Below are positions 32,928 through 42,525 of a stretch of 64,000 nucleotides of DNA, in pieces (position 1 is the first letter of the stretch; every line of letters begins with the position of its first letter). The stretch covers positions 24,566,427-24,630,426 of the forward strand of contig OX031065.1 in NCBI GenBank assembly GCA_943736015.1, given 5' to 3'. This stretch comes from Tridacna crocea (Eukaryota > Mollusca > Bivalvia > Cardiida > Cardiidae). The position numbers were made by a program, and so were the translations under genes. The notes under the pieces are model-generated. The model was not told the origin of the DNA, searched no databases, and saw only the letters and a list, made by a program, of their open reading frames with translations.

Positions 32928-33051
32928 ATTTGCATGATTCAATCTTTTCTTTACTGAGGTAAGCGTAAGTAGTTTCCCTTTATCCTCGTTTCCAAGGCCT
33001 AAGGCATGAAATGTAATTTTAGCGGAGTGTTTATGATCGCTCTGCCCGTCG
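32928..33051 (-). CDS. METTL24-like: METTL24-like methyltransferase, exon 4 of 5 seen
   Basis: 124 nt between acceptor TTTGTTTGTTTCAG and donor GTAGGT. The first base completes a split Phe codon from the exon at 40357-40431. It reads DGQSDHKHSAKITFHALGLG followed by NEDK and LLTLTSVKKRLNHAN. The family shows 'DH.HS..V.FH..GL' and '..TL.SI.K.LGH' here, immediately before the D(I/V)LK(M/I)DIE motif, which indeed opens the next exon in phase 0. Together with the neighbours this forms the second half of the SAM-binding Rossmann fold. Confidence 0.85.
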
Positions 33052-33088
33052 CTGAAACAAACAAAAGAACTGTGCTGTAAGAGGGGGT

Positions 33089-33316
33089 TTAACTCTTTAC
33101 CATGTGACAAAATTTTGGACTTGTCCAATATGAAAGCACTTGCAGACGACAAAATAAATGTGAATCAAAAATTGAAAACAGATTCGGTAAGGGTTGAAAA
33201 CATTGTGGGAAAAGGAGAAAATGCTGGCAACCAGCATTTTCTCCTTTTCCCACAATGTTTTCTAAAGGCTTCTTTCTCAGGGGCGTCAAAAGTACGGATT
33301 GTGTGGTAATGGGTTA
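33089..33316. repeat. Palindromic MITE, intact copy near exon
   Basis: TTAACTCTTTACC to GGTAATGGGTTA, with a near-perfect central hairpin around GCTGGCAACCAGC. It begins 38 bp upstream of the METTL24-like exon's acceptor. Confidence 0.85.
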
Positions 33317-33388
33317 GTGCACCTCTGTGATGCATTAGATCAGGCAAGTCATCACATAACTGAAGATCCATAAAATTCATTGTGTATA

Positions 33389-33615
33389 TTAACCCTTTCC
33401 CAAACGACAAATTTTAGACTCTTCCAAACTCAAAGAGTTTGCAGACGACAATTTCAAATTTGATAACAATGGCAGAAAGTTCTCCCAATCGGTAGAAAAC
33501 ACTGTGGGAAAAGGAGAAATTGCTCGTTACGAGCAATTTCTCCTTTCCCAACAGTGTTTTCAAAAGACTTGTACTGCAAACACGTAAAAACAACGGTTGT
33601 TTGGGAAAGGGTTAA
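33389..33615. repeat. Palindromic MITE, CGTTACG subtype
   Basis: TTAACCC to GGGTTAA. The hairpin core is GAAATTGCTCGTTACGAGC and its complement, differing from the major subtype at matched positions in both arms. Confidence 0.85.
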
Positions 33616-33835
33616 TTGATTATCGACTCAGAGCAGGCTGTGCGGACTGAGCAGGCTAACTTGGGTCGATACTTCTTTGCAGATGGATTGAACCCCCTTT
33701 TCATAACCACGGCTCAAATTAAACAAGTTTTTTTGTTTAAATATCACTCGCCGAAAAGAGCCGTTTTTGATAGAAGCATATTTATGTTATAAGAGACATT
33801 ATTAGTTTTAAGGTCAGGTGGCAGAGGATTTAAAA

Positions 33836-35358
33836 ACAAGAGGGCCAAGATGGCCCTGGATCGCTCACCTGAATTTTTGAGATGACCATAGCCTTTTTTT
33901 TTTTTTTTTTTATTTGAGGTATTGAAACATTGGAACCAAATTTATAATTTTGCTAAGCAATTTTCAAAAGGTCACCTGTAAAATTCATTTCGAAATCTGA
34001 CCATCACTTTCAAAATGAAGAATTTTTAAGAATTCTTCATTTCTGTATAAGAACAAGTATCCCCCATCCAGAAGAGCCATGTTTCTTGATGGATCAAAAT
34101 TTACTAACAAGTTTTCAAAAGGGTCACCCAAGGAACATTTCGGAAAATTTCTTTTAAAATCTGACCAGGGGTTTCAGAGAAAGAGAATTTTCAAGAATTT
34201 CATCATGTCCATATAGTGCAAGTAGCCCCCATTCACAAGAGCATGGATCACCCAAGAAACATCTCTGTCCAATTATTTTAAAATCTGACTAGGGGTTTCA
34301 GAGAAGAAGAATTATCAAGAATTTCTTCATTTCCATATAGTGCAAGTAGCCCCCATTCACCAGAGCCATGTTTCTTGACGGATCAAAATTTTGTGAACAA
34401 CTTTTGAAAAGGGTCACCCAAGGAACATATCTGTGAAATTGTTTCAAAATCCGACCAGCGGTTTCAGAGATGAAGAATTTTCAAAAATTTCTTCATTTCC
34501 CTATAGTGCAAGTAGCCCCCATTCACCAGAGCCATGTTTTTTGACAAATCAAAATTTCGCAAACACTTTTTGAAAAGGGTCACCCAAAGAACTCCCTCAG
34601 AAATTATTTCAAAATTTGACCAGCGGTTTCAGAGAAGAAAACTTTTTAAGAATTTCCTCATTTCCCTATAGTGCAAGTAGCCCCCATTCACCAGAGCCAT
34701 GTTTCTTGACCAATCAGAATTTCGCGAATAATTTTTGAAAAGGGTCACCCAAGGAACATCTCTGTGAAATTATTTCAAAATCTGACCAGCGGTTTCAGAG
34801 AAGAGGATTTTTTAAGAATTCCTTTATTTCTATATAGTGCAAGTAGCCCCCATTCACAAGAGCCACATTTCTTCACGGATCATAATTTCACGAACAATTT
34901 TTGAAAAGAGTCACCCAAGGAACATAATTATCTGTGAAATTATTTCAAAATCCGACCAGTGGTTTCAGAGAAGATTTTTAAAGAATTCCTTGATTTCTGT
35001 ATAGTGCAAGTAGCCCCTATTCACCAGAGCCACATTTTTTGACGGATCAAAATTTCACGAACATTTTTTGAAAAGGGTCACCCAAGGAACATATCTGTGA
35101 AATAATTTCAAAATCCGACCAGCGGTTTCAGAGGAGAAGATTTTTAAAGAATTTGCTAAAAAATTCCATTTTTGACGGAATCATATTCTGTGAACAATTT
35201 TTAAAGAGGACCTCCCAAGGAACATATCTGCCAAGTTTGGTCCAAATTGGCCCAGCGGTTTAGGAGGAGTTGATGTTAAAGAATTGTTGACGACGGACGA
35301 CGGACACCCAGTGACCCTAAAAGCGCCCCTTGAGCACGTTGTGCTCAGGTGAGCTAAA
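33836..35358 (+). mobile_element. Pearl-type element (core type alpha), complete
   Basis: Start AACAAGAGGGCCAAGATGGC...GATCGCTCACCTGA. About eight ~165-bp monomers follow with 'GTGCAAGTAGCCCCCATTCA', 'GCCATGTTTCTTGACGG', 'AAAAGGGTCACCCAAGGAAC' and 'GACCAGCGGTTTCAGAGAAG'. Then GACGACGGACGACGGACACC, the hairpin TTGAGCACGTTGTGCTCAGG, and the end TGAGCTAAAA. There is no coding capacity. The CTAA end after a hairpin resembles Helitron/Helentron 3' ends. Confidence 0.8.
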
Positions 35359-35428
35359 AACTTGTCCTCGGTTGTGGTGAATCAGGTCGCCCCGAGCCGA
35401 CATGATTCACCACAACCGAGGACAAGTT
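35359..35428. repeat. Perfect 26-bp-stem inverted repeat
   Basis: 35359-35384 (AACTTGTCCTCGGTTGTGG...) is repeated exactly in reverse complement at 35403-35428, with an 18-nt GC-rich loop. It directly abuts the 3' end of the pearl element. Confidence 0.85.
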
Positions 35429-36378
35429 TCCAAGTCCCCTTGCATCTAACCGCACAACGAATTTATTATACTGCAAAGTTTTACCTTTCCAATGCTTGTT
35501 AGGCAAATTCTACTTGTTTTTTTGGTTTAAAAAATTGAGTACGCTGAAAAAGTAGAATTTCCCGTCTCGGTGCCCCAATTCAATGAAAACTAATGTCACT
35601 GGGAACTGACGTCACTAAGACCTTGGTAATACGTGCTAAAACGTGCACCTTGGAACATAATCTTCATGTTAATCTTGATCGACGACGCCATTTTGGATGT
35701 AGTGTTCACATTGTACTAATGTATACGGGGCTCCCGAAAGGGAAACTGCTTTTACGTTGGTTTTGCCAGTGTACATGATATAGAATCTGTATGTTCGGGG
35801 CATATTATCCAATCAGATCACAAGAAATTTCTTTTCAGTATTATGGTGTGTTTTGAATGCACACATGGTGTTCTCGTTATTGAAATTACACATTAAGTCC
35901 CTTTTACCATGACATGGTATTTCATTAAATAAAAACAAATGATGGTCGTCTTCGGATTATGATAAACAATTTAAAGATAATTTTTCATAAAATGTTGTCC
36001 AGTAATTAAGACATACTGGTAAATAATGAAAATATACATAAAACCTTTTTCCATGACAAGGCATTCAGTAAAAAGAGTACATATCCCCGGATTATCATAA
36101 GGAATACCTGTGTGAAGTTTCATGAATTTTCTTCAAGGACTTTAAAAGTTATTCATTCGGACGAGTAGGTGGACGGACATACAAACAGAGAAACGGACAG
36201 ACAAACGAACAGACAATGCAAAAAATATATCCCACCTCTCAAAGATCGGCGGAATATAAAAATACATGTTGTAATATTAACCTCTTTATTACATAACGAA
36301 ATGTTACATTTGTCCATAAACTTTTGCAAATGCGTATGGTTGAAATTATCAGACCTATCACTGAAAGGGTAGGAAATA
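35429..36378. other. Unassigned intron stretch
   Basis: 35580-35720 is less AT-rich and carries CTGACGTCACT. 36160-36225 is a purine/ACGG-type run (GACGGACATACAAACAGAG, ACGGACAGACAAACGAACAG), probably a decayed repeat end. No gene seen. Confidence 0.35.
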
Positions 36379-36607
36379 TTAACCCTTTACTCCACAGATA
36401 CTCATTTCTACACATTGCTTGTAGGAGCCTTTGGAAAATATTGTGGCAAAAGGTGAAATTGATCGTGACGAGCAATTTCACCTTTTGCCACAATGTTTTC
36501 TATGCTATCAAAAGGTGTCATATACACATAAGAAACAACTTCATCCTGACTGTTATTTAGGGTCAATTAGAGATAACATAGAAATGCCTTATGGGGTAAA
36601 GGGTTAA
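36379..36607. repeat. Palindromic MITE, divergent copy
   Basis: TTAACCC to GGGTTAA, but only the central hairpin (GGAAAATATTGTGGCAAAAGG, GATCGTGACGAGC) matches the others. The arms have been replaced by unrelated sequence. In the stem, GGCAAAAGGTGAAATT pairs with its complement even though it differs from the family consensus. Confidence 0.75.
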
Positions 36608-36619
36608 AGGAGAATAGGC

Positions 36620-38920
36620 TGCTTACCACCATTTAAAAGCTCACCTGAATCAATAGGCGAAATTTCACTTCACGCGCTTAATTCAATATCTGACCAATTG
36701 TCAGGTCAATTGCACTAAAATGTGGCCTCCAGAGTACACACAAGGTATTTCTTTAGTTTTACCTAGTGACCTAGTTTAGGATTCAAGGTGACCCAAATCC
36801 AAACTCATCCGATATTTCATCAAGACAAACATTCTGACCAAATTTAAGGTCAATAAATGCAGAGCAATAAATGTGGCTTCTAGTGTGCCCACAAGATATT
36901 TCTTTTATTTGACATATTGACCTAGATTATAAAACCAGGTAACCCAATTTTAAACTCATCGTAAATTTCATCTAGAAAAACAATAAAAGCAATTTTCAAC
37001 ACACTTGAACAATAAATGTGGACTCTAGAGTGCCTTATTTCTGAAATTTAACCTGGTGACCCAGATTTTGACAACAGTTCTTCAAATTCAGATGCATATG
37101 AGATGTTATCAAGACAAGCATTCTGATAAATTTTCAACTCAATTGACCAAAAAAATGTAGCATCTAGACTAGAGTGTTCAAAAGGTATTTCTTTGATTTA
37201 ACTTAGTGACATAGTTTATGATCCCAGCGGACTAAAATCCAATATTATTTGAGATTTTGTCAAGACAAACATTCTGAACAAGAGGGTCAAGATGGCCCTG
37301 GATCGCTCACCTGAATTTTTGAGAGGATCATATCCCTTTTTATTTTTCTTTTTTTTTTTTTTGAGGTATTGAAACACTGGACAGAAAATCCTTATTTTGC
37401 CAGGCAATCTTTAAAAGGTCACCAGTAAAAGTCATTTCAAAATCTGACCAGCAGTTACAGAAAAGAAGAATTTTTAGGGGTTTCTTAATTTCGGTATATT
37501 TCAAGTAGCCCCCATTCACTAGAGCCATGTTTTTTGACCTATCAAAACTTCGCGAACAATTTTTGAAAAGGGCCATTCAAGGAACATTTCTGTGAAATTA
37601 TTTTAAAATTTGACGAGCTGTTTCAGAGTAGAAGAATTTTCAATAATTTCTTCATGTCCGATTGGTGCAATTAGCCTCCATTCACCAGAGCCATGTTTCT
37701 TGATGGATCAAAATTCCACGAACAGTTTTTGAAAAGCTTCATCAAAGGAACATTTCTGTGAAATAATTTTTTGGAGTTTTGAAAAGGGCCATTCAAGGAA
37801 CATTTCTGTGAAATTATTTTAAAATTTGACATGCTGTTTCAGAGTAGAAGAATTTTCAAGAATTTATTCATTTCCATATAGTGCAAATAGCCCCCATTCA
37901 CCAGAGCCATGTTTCTTGGCGAATCAAAATTTTATGAAAGGATCATCCAAGGAACATCTCTTTGAAATTATTTCAAAAGCTGACCTGCCGTTCGAGAGAA
38001 TAAGAATTTTTAAGAATCTCTTCATATACCTATAGTGCGAGTAGCCCCCATTCACCAGAGCCATGTTTCTTGCCTAATCAAAATTTCGCGAACACTTTTT
38101 GAAAAGGGTCACCCAAAGAACATTTCTGTGAAATTATTTAAAAATCTGACCAGCCGTTCGAGAAAAGAAGAATTTTTAAGAATCTCTTCATTTCCTTATA
38201 GTGTAAGTAGCCCCCATTCACCAGTGTCATGTTTCTTGACGAATCAAAATCTTGCGAAAAAATTTCGAAAAGGGTCACCAAAAGAACATCTCTGTGAAAT
38301 TATTTCAAAAGCTGACAGGGGGTTTCAGAGAAGAAGAATTTTTAAGAATTTAATCATTTATGTATAGTGCAAGTAGCCCCCATTCATCAGTGCTATGTTT
38401 CTCGACGAATCAAAATTTCGCGAGCAGTTTTGGAAAGGGTCACCCAAGGAACATCTCTGTGAAATTATTTCAAAATCTGAACAGCGGTTTAAGAGAAGAA
38501 GTTTTTTAAGAATTTCTTTAAAAAAATCCATTTGGTTGCCATGGCAACCAGAGTTTTTGAAGGAATCAAATTCTGTGTACAGTTTTTAAAGAAGACCTCT
38601 CAGGGAACAATCCAGCCAAGTGTGGTCTAAATTGGCCCAGCGGTTTAGGAAGAGTTGATATTTAAAGAATTGTTGACGACGCACGACGGACGACGCAGGA
38701 CGCAGGACGCACGACGGACGACGGACACCAGGTGATCCTAAAAGCTCCCCTTGAGCACGTTGTGCTCAGGTGAGCCAAAAACAATTAGGTCGTTTGAGTA
38801 ATAAATATCACCTCTAGAGTACCATCAACGTATTTCTTTAATTTGATCTGGTGAACGTGTTTATGACCCCAAGTGAACCAATTTTGAACTCCCTGGAAAC
38901 ATTGTGCTCAGGTGGGCTAA
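36620..38920 (+). mobile_element. Pearl-type element (type beta) split by another pearl element
   Basis: 5' end AAAAGCTCACCTGAATC near 36637, ~150-bp type beta monomers to 37280, then, after the nested element, 38781-38920 with 'AATTAGGTCGTTTGAG', 'CACCTCTAGAGTACC' and the 3' end CATTGTGCTCAGGTGGGCTAA. Confidence 0.65.
37277..38780 (+). mobile_element. Pearl-type element (type alpha) nested in a type beta element
   Basis: AACAAGAGGGTCAAGATGG to GTGCTCAGGTGAGCCAAAA, with ~165-bp monomers as at 33836-35358. Near the 3' end is a long run of GACGACGCACGACGG-type repeats and a GGTTGCCATGGCAACC palindrome at about 38536. The host element's core reads on across the insertion, so the ends are fixed except for a possible AACA overlap. 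Confidence 0.8.
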
Positions 38921-40213
38921 GAGGTTCTCTACATAGAAAATATCAAAGCTCGACACCTCCTAGTTTCAGAAAAGAATTTGAACGTTTTGCACTCCTTTTT
39001 GCTATGTTCGAATTTTGACCTCCAGGGCGGGGTAGGTTTTGACTTCAGCGGCATCAGTAAAAAAACTTGGCAGAGGTTCACTTGGAGATGCTAAATGCCA
39101 AATAGCAAAGCTCTACGCCTTGTAGTTTTAGAGAAGAAGAATTTCAAAGTTTTCCTTCTTTGTTCTTATGTTAGAACTTGTGGCCTCCAGGGCTGGGCAA
39201 GTTTTGACTTCAGGGGCATTGCATGAACAAACTTAGTAGAGGCCCACTAAGAGATGCTACATATCAAATATCAAAGCTTTGCGCAGCCCTGTTTAAGAGG
39301 AGAAGAAATGGAAAATGTTCTTTATTTGTACCTCTGTTCGAACTTGTGACCCAAGGGGCGGAGCCAATTTTGACCCGAGCTGCATCATATGATTCAACTT
39401 GGTAGAGGTCTACTAGGAGATGCTACATACCAAATATTAGAGCTCCACGCCTTCCACTTTCAGAAAAGAAAAAAAAAAAAAACATTTTCCAGTTTTGTTC
39501 CTATGTTCTCACTTAAAAAACCCCAGCGGCATTATGTCGACAAATCTGGTAGAGCTCCACTAGGAAATACTCCATACAAAATATCAAAGCTCTTCGCATT
39601 CTAATTTCAGAAAAGAAGAATTTTGATGTTTGCCTTCACTGCTACAATGTCCAAACTTGTGACCCGGACCAGTTTTAACCCCAGGGGCATCCTATGGACA
39701 AAGCTGGTAGAGGTTCACTAGAAGAATCTACATACGCCTTCTAGTTTCAGAGGAGAAGAATTTTAGAATTTTCTGTCTTTGTTCCATTGTTAGAACTTGT
39801 GACCCCCGGGTTGGTGCCAGTTTCACCCCAGGGGCAAATTATGACCAAACTTAGAAGAGGTTTCCCAGGAGATGCTACATACCGGTATAAATATAAAAGC
39901 TCTTAGCCTTCCAGTTTCAGAGAAGAATTTGAGAGTTTTCATTTTGTTTTTCATATGTTTAAATTTGTGACCCGGGGCGGGGTAAGTTTTCAACCCAGGG
40001 GCATTATATGAACGATCTTGGTAGAGGTCCACTAGGAGATGCTACATATCAAATATCAAAGCTCTTCGCCTTCTAGTTTTATAGAAAAAAAGCTTTAAAG
40101 TTTTCCTCCTTCGTTCCAACTAGTGACCCAGAGGCCACTTTTGACCCAAGGGGCATCATATGCAGGATTTTGATAGAGGTCTACTAGGACATGCTACCTA
40201 CTAAATAGCAAAG
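38921..40213 (+). repeat. Tandem array of type gamma pearl core monomers
   Basis: About eight ~165-bp monomers ('CTTGTGACC', 'CAGGGGCAT', 'GGTAGAGGTCCACTAGGAGAT', 'TATCAAAGCTCT') like those at 12.2-13.3 kb. Neither conserved end is attached. An A-run lies at 39470-39482. Confidence 0.7.
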
Positions 40214-40224
40214 CTCTAAGCCTT

Positions 40225-40312
40225 TTCAAATCGTCGGTTTACGTAAAAAAAACTTCGTAACTACAGTCTGTTACATGCTGTAATTACTAGGATTTTGAAG
40301 TAAACCGACAAA
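40225..40312. repeat. Small inverted-repeat MITE (TCGGTTTAC family), copy 1
   Basis: CGTCGGTTTACGTAAAA...AACTTCGTAACTACAG and a mirrored right arm ending GAAGTAAACCGAC. The same family appears in half form at 40640-40684 and complete at 58482-58559. It lies 45 bp from the donor side of the exon at 40357. Confidence 0.65.
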
Positions 40313-40356
40313 ATCATTTCATTCTAGCTTATAAGCTACATCACAGACATACTTAC

Positions 40357-40431
40357 AAAGGATCAAACACATGAATTTCACATCCGTAAGCTTTCTCCAC
40401 ATCATTTTCAAAGTCATACATTCGTCTGCTC
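40357..40431 (-). CDS. METTL24-like: METTL24-like methyltransferase, exon 3 of 5 seen
   Basis: 75 nt. The acceptor TATTTTCAAATAG completes the split Gly codon from the previous exon; the donor is GTAAGT. It encodes SRRMYDFENDVEKAYGCEIH followed by VFDP. In the family this is the segment after SAM motif I, 'YSFG....FSF...V...Y.C.VHSFDPS', where the Asp after 'SF' or 'VF' binds the SAM ribose. The exon is flanked by AT-rich intron and an inverted-repeat MITE. Confidence 0.88.
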
Positions 40432-41066
40432 CTATTTGAAAATATAGGAAAAATGAAAAAAGGTACATAAGCTCACCACGTAAAAATATATGATATTGAA
40501 TATACTATAATAGACCTGCAACTCTATGGGCTAAGAAAATATTAGTACGAGTCTTATTAGCTAATAACACAGGTGCCTAAAATTGCATCAGAGGAACGCC
40601 ATTTCAGAAAAGAAAACATCATAAGAAAACCATATCTTGTTACAAGCTGTTGTTACGAGGTTTTCGAAGTAAACCGACGGTAATTGGTCCGATCTATCAT
40701 TCATTAAATACTTAAGACAAAATTCGCTTCACCTAGTAACCGTGTTCTAGCAATTAAATTTCAGACACTTGTGCTTCCAATATTCAAACAGATACATTGT
40801 CAACGTCACCTTCACCTTGCTATTTCCTTTAATGCTGATTGAAGTCAACAACCCTTTTCAGTTTTGAAATACGACCCAAAACAAGTACAGTTATTATACA
40901 GCGGTAAGAAATGATCAAAGTTGATATATTGAAATACTGTAAAGCCGAATATGTTGGCGTCGATGAAATATTCGTGAATCTTGCGTATTGATAAAAATAT
41001 CCGCCAATGTAAATTTAACTTTCATTAAGGGATGTACATGGACACCATTTTCCTCTCCGTATCCAT

Positions 41067-41108
<42 letters not shown>

Positions 41109-41199
41109 AAACTGATTATCTGTCTGTTTATGTTTGTCTTTATGTCTGTGTGTCCCTCACTCACTGATGAATCAAAGAAAGATAATGGGTACTACTTAC
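40432..41199. other. Short METTL24-like intron with a CT microsatellite
   Basis: The 768-bp intron contains a half copy of the TCGGTTTAC MITE (40640-40684) and a (CT)n run at about 41072-41105. No other feature. Confidence 0.5.
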
Positions 41200-41322
41200 C
41201 CGAAAGAATAAACAAGACATGAATTCTTTTTCATATATTTCTCACACACGTGATAACCGCCGTCCCACTCTGCTCCCATGTGAAGTGAGTTACCGCAAGC
41301 TTGCTGTATATTCTCTATGTAT
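41200..41322 (-). CDS. METTL24-like: METTL24-like methyltransferase, exon 2 of 5 seen
   Basis: 123 nt. The acceptor is TTTTATTTTACAG and the donor GGTAAGTAG; both splice sites are good. It encodes YIENIQQACGNSLHMGAEWD then GGYHVCEKYMKKNSCLVYSFG. WDGGYHVC corresponds to the family's 'GDGGWEVC' and CLVYSFG to SAM motif I. The exon opens in phase 2, matching the exon at 60230-60366 only if that one uses a GC donor. The nearest repeat is a decayed palindromic MITE at about 41400-41475. Confidence 0.88.
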
Positions 41323-41495
41323 CTGTAAAATAAAATGTTCATCAATGAATTTGAAAGTGTGTCGCCAACATGTTCGGCGACCATAAGTCTAAGAATTTTG
41401 AATCCGTTTCGGGGTAAGGAGAAAAAACATATAACCAGCATTTTCTCTCCTTTTTTCCAGTCATGTTTTTCCCGCGTTTAAAAGACAGAAACCAC

Positions 41496-41724
41496 TTAAC
41501 CCTTTACCAAACGACAATATTTTAGACTGGTCCAAATCGAGAGCATTTGCAGATGACAAAATATAAGTGACTGAAAATTTGAAATTTGTTTTGTGAAGGG
41601 TAGAAAACATTGTGGGAAAAGGAGAAAATGCTGATTACCAGCATTTTCTCCTTTTACCACAATGTTTTCAAAAGGCTTCTTTCTCAGGGGCGTCAAAAGT
41701 AGGGATTGTGTGGTAATGGGTTAA
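41496..41724. repeat. Palindromic MITE, intact copy
   Basis: TTAACCCTTTACC to GGTAATGGGTTAA. Hairpin core GCTGATTACCAGC. Confidence 0.85.
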
Positions 41725-41789
41725 TTCGTCGTTTTTAAATGCTTTTGATTTGAACAAGTCGAAAACTTTATTGAACAGTGAGGGCTTAT

Positions 41790-42292
41790 TGTTACGAGTC
41801 AGGCGTAACTAGAAAGTAGAAGCCAGCAACAAACGACAACAATTAACAGAATTTATTAACAAAAATATCAAATAAACAGTGACAGTATTACAATAGTACA
41901 AAACAATACCTTAGACGTTAAATTCAAAAGACAAATTATTCCAGTCTTAATTCCAATCTGATCCTGATCCAAACTGAATGTAATCCAAGCACATGAAATA
42001 ATCCTCACTTTAGTCTAGTCTGATCCGAATCCAAACTGAATGTAATCCAAGCACTAATTATGACACAAACACAAAATAATCCCCACTGTAGTCTGGCAAT
42101 CATGTATTAACTAGTGAACACTGAGATGTAAAAAGCTTTTCCTTTTATAATAACAGGGAAACTTCCAGAAAATTCATGTTAAAATCAGTTGCATAAAAGA
42201 GAATCCAGTTCTAAAAATAGCAACAGGGGAAACCATTTAAAAATAGATACACACATGAACAAAGCTAGGAATAACTGGGTATGTACATAACA
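41790..42292 (-). repeat. 3' LTR of the Gmr1-like element
   Basis: On the - strand a TATAAAAGG box lies at 42141-42149 and AATAAA at 41852-41857, giving the usual U3-R-U5 layout. A 28-bp segment around TTACATTCAGTTTGGAT is directly repeated inside U3/R. Confidence 0.92.
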
Positions 42293-42303
42293 CTTCCCCC
42301 CTT
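42293..42303 (-). promoter_or_regulatory. Polypurine tract
   Basis: On the - strand AAGGGGGGAAG immediately precedes the LTR's TGTTATG; it primes plus-strand DNA synthesis. Confidence 0.8.
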
Positions 42304-42525
42304 GAAAAGAAAAATGGAAGGTTTATGAAATAAATTTTTCTTTTTTTTTTTTTGCAATATTATTTACATACATGAATATGATACTTTAACTGAAGTATTA
42401 CATAGGAAATGACAAACTCAAATATTAATTATTTCAGACTAATGAAAATAGTCAAGTTAATGAAATTACAATTTAAAAGAAAAAACAGTTTAAACTTGAT
42501 TTAGGGAAAAACGACTATTTGAATT

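Noticed and set aside
33089-33813. ORFs sharing ENIVGKGENAGNQHFLLFPQCF
   Set aside because: The same peptide appears at many places because it is the translation of the MITE palindrome, not a protein family.
40915-41109. ORF with an Arg-Glu repeat on the - strand
   Set aside because: It is a translated (CT)n microsatellite in a METTL24-like intron and has no other support.
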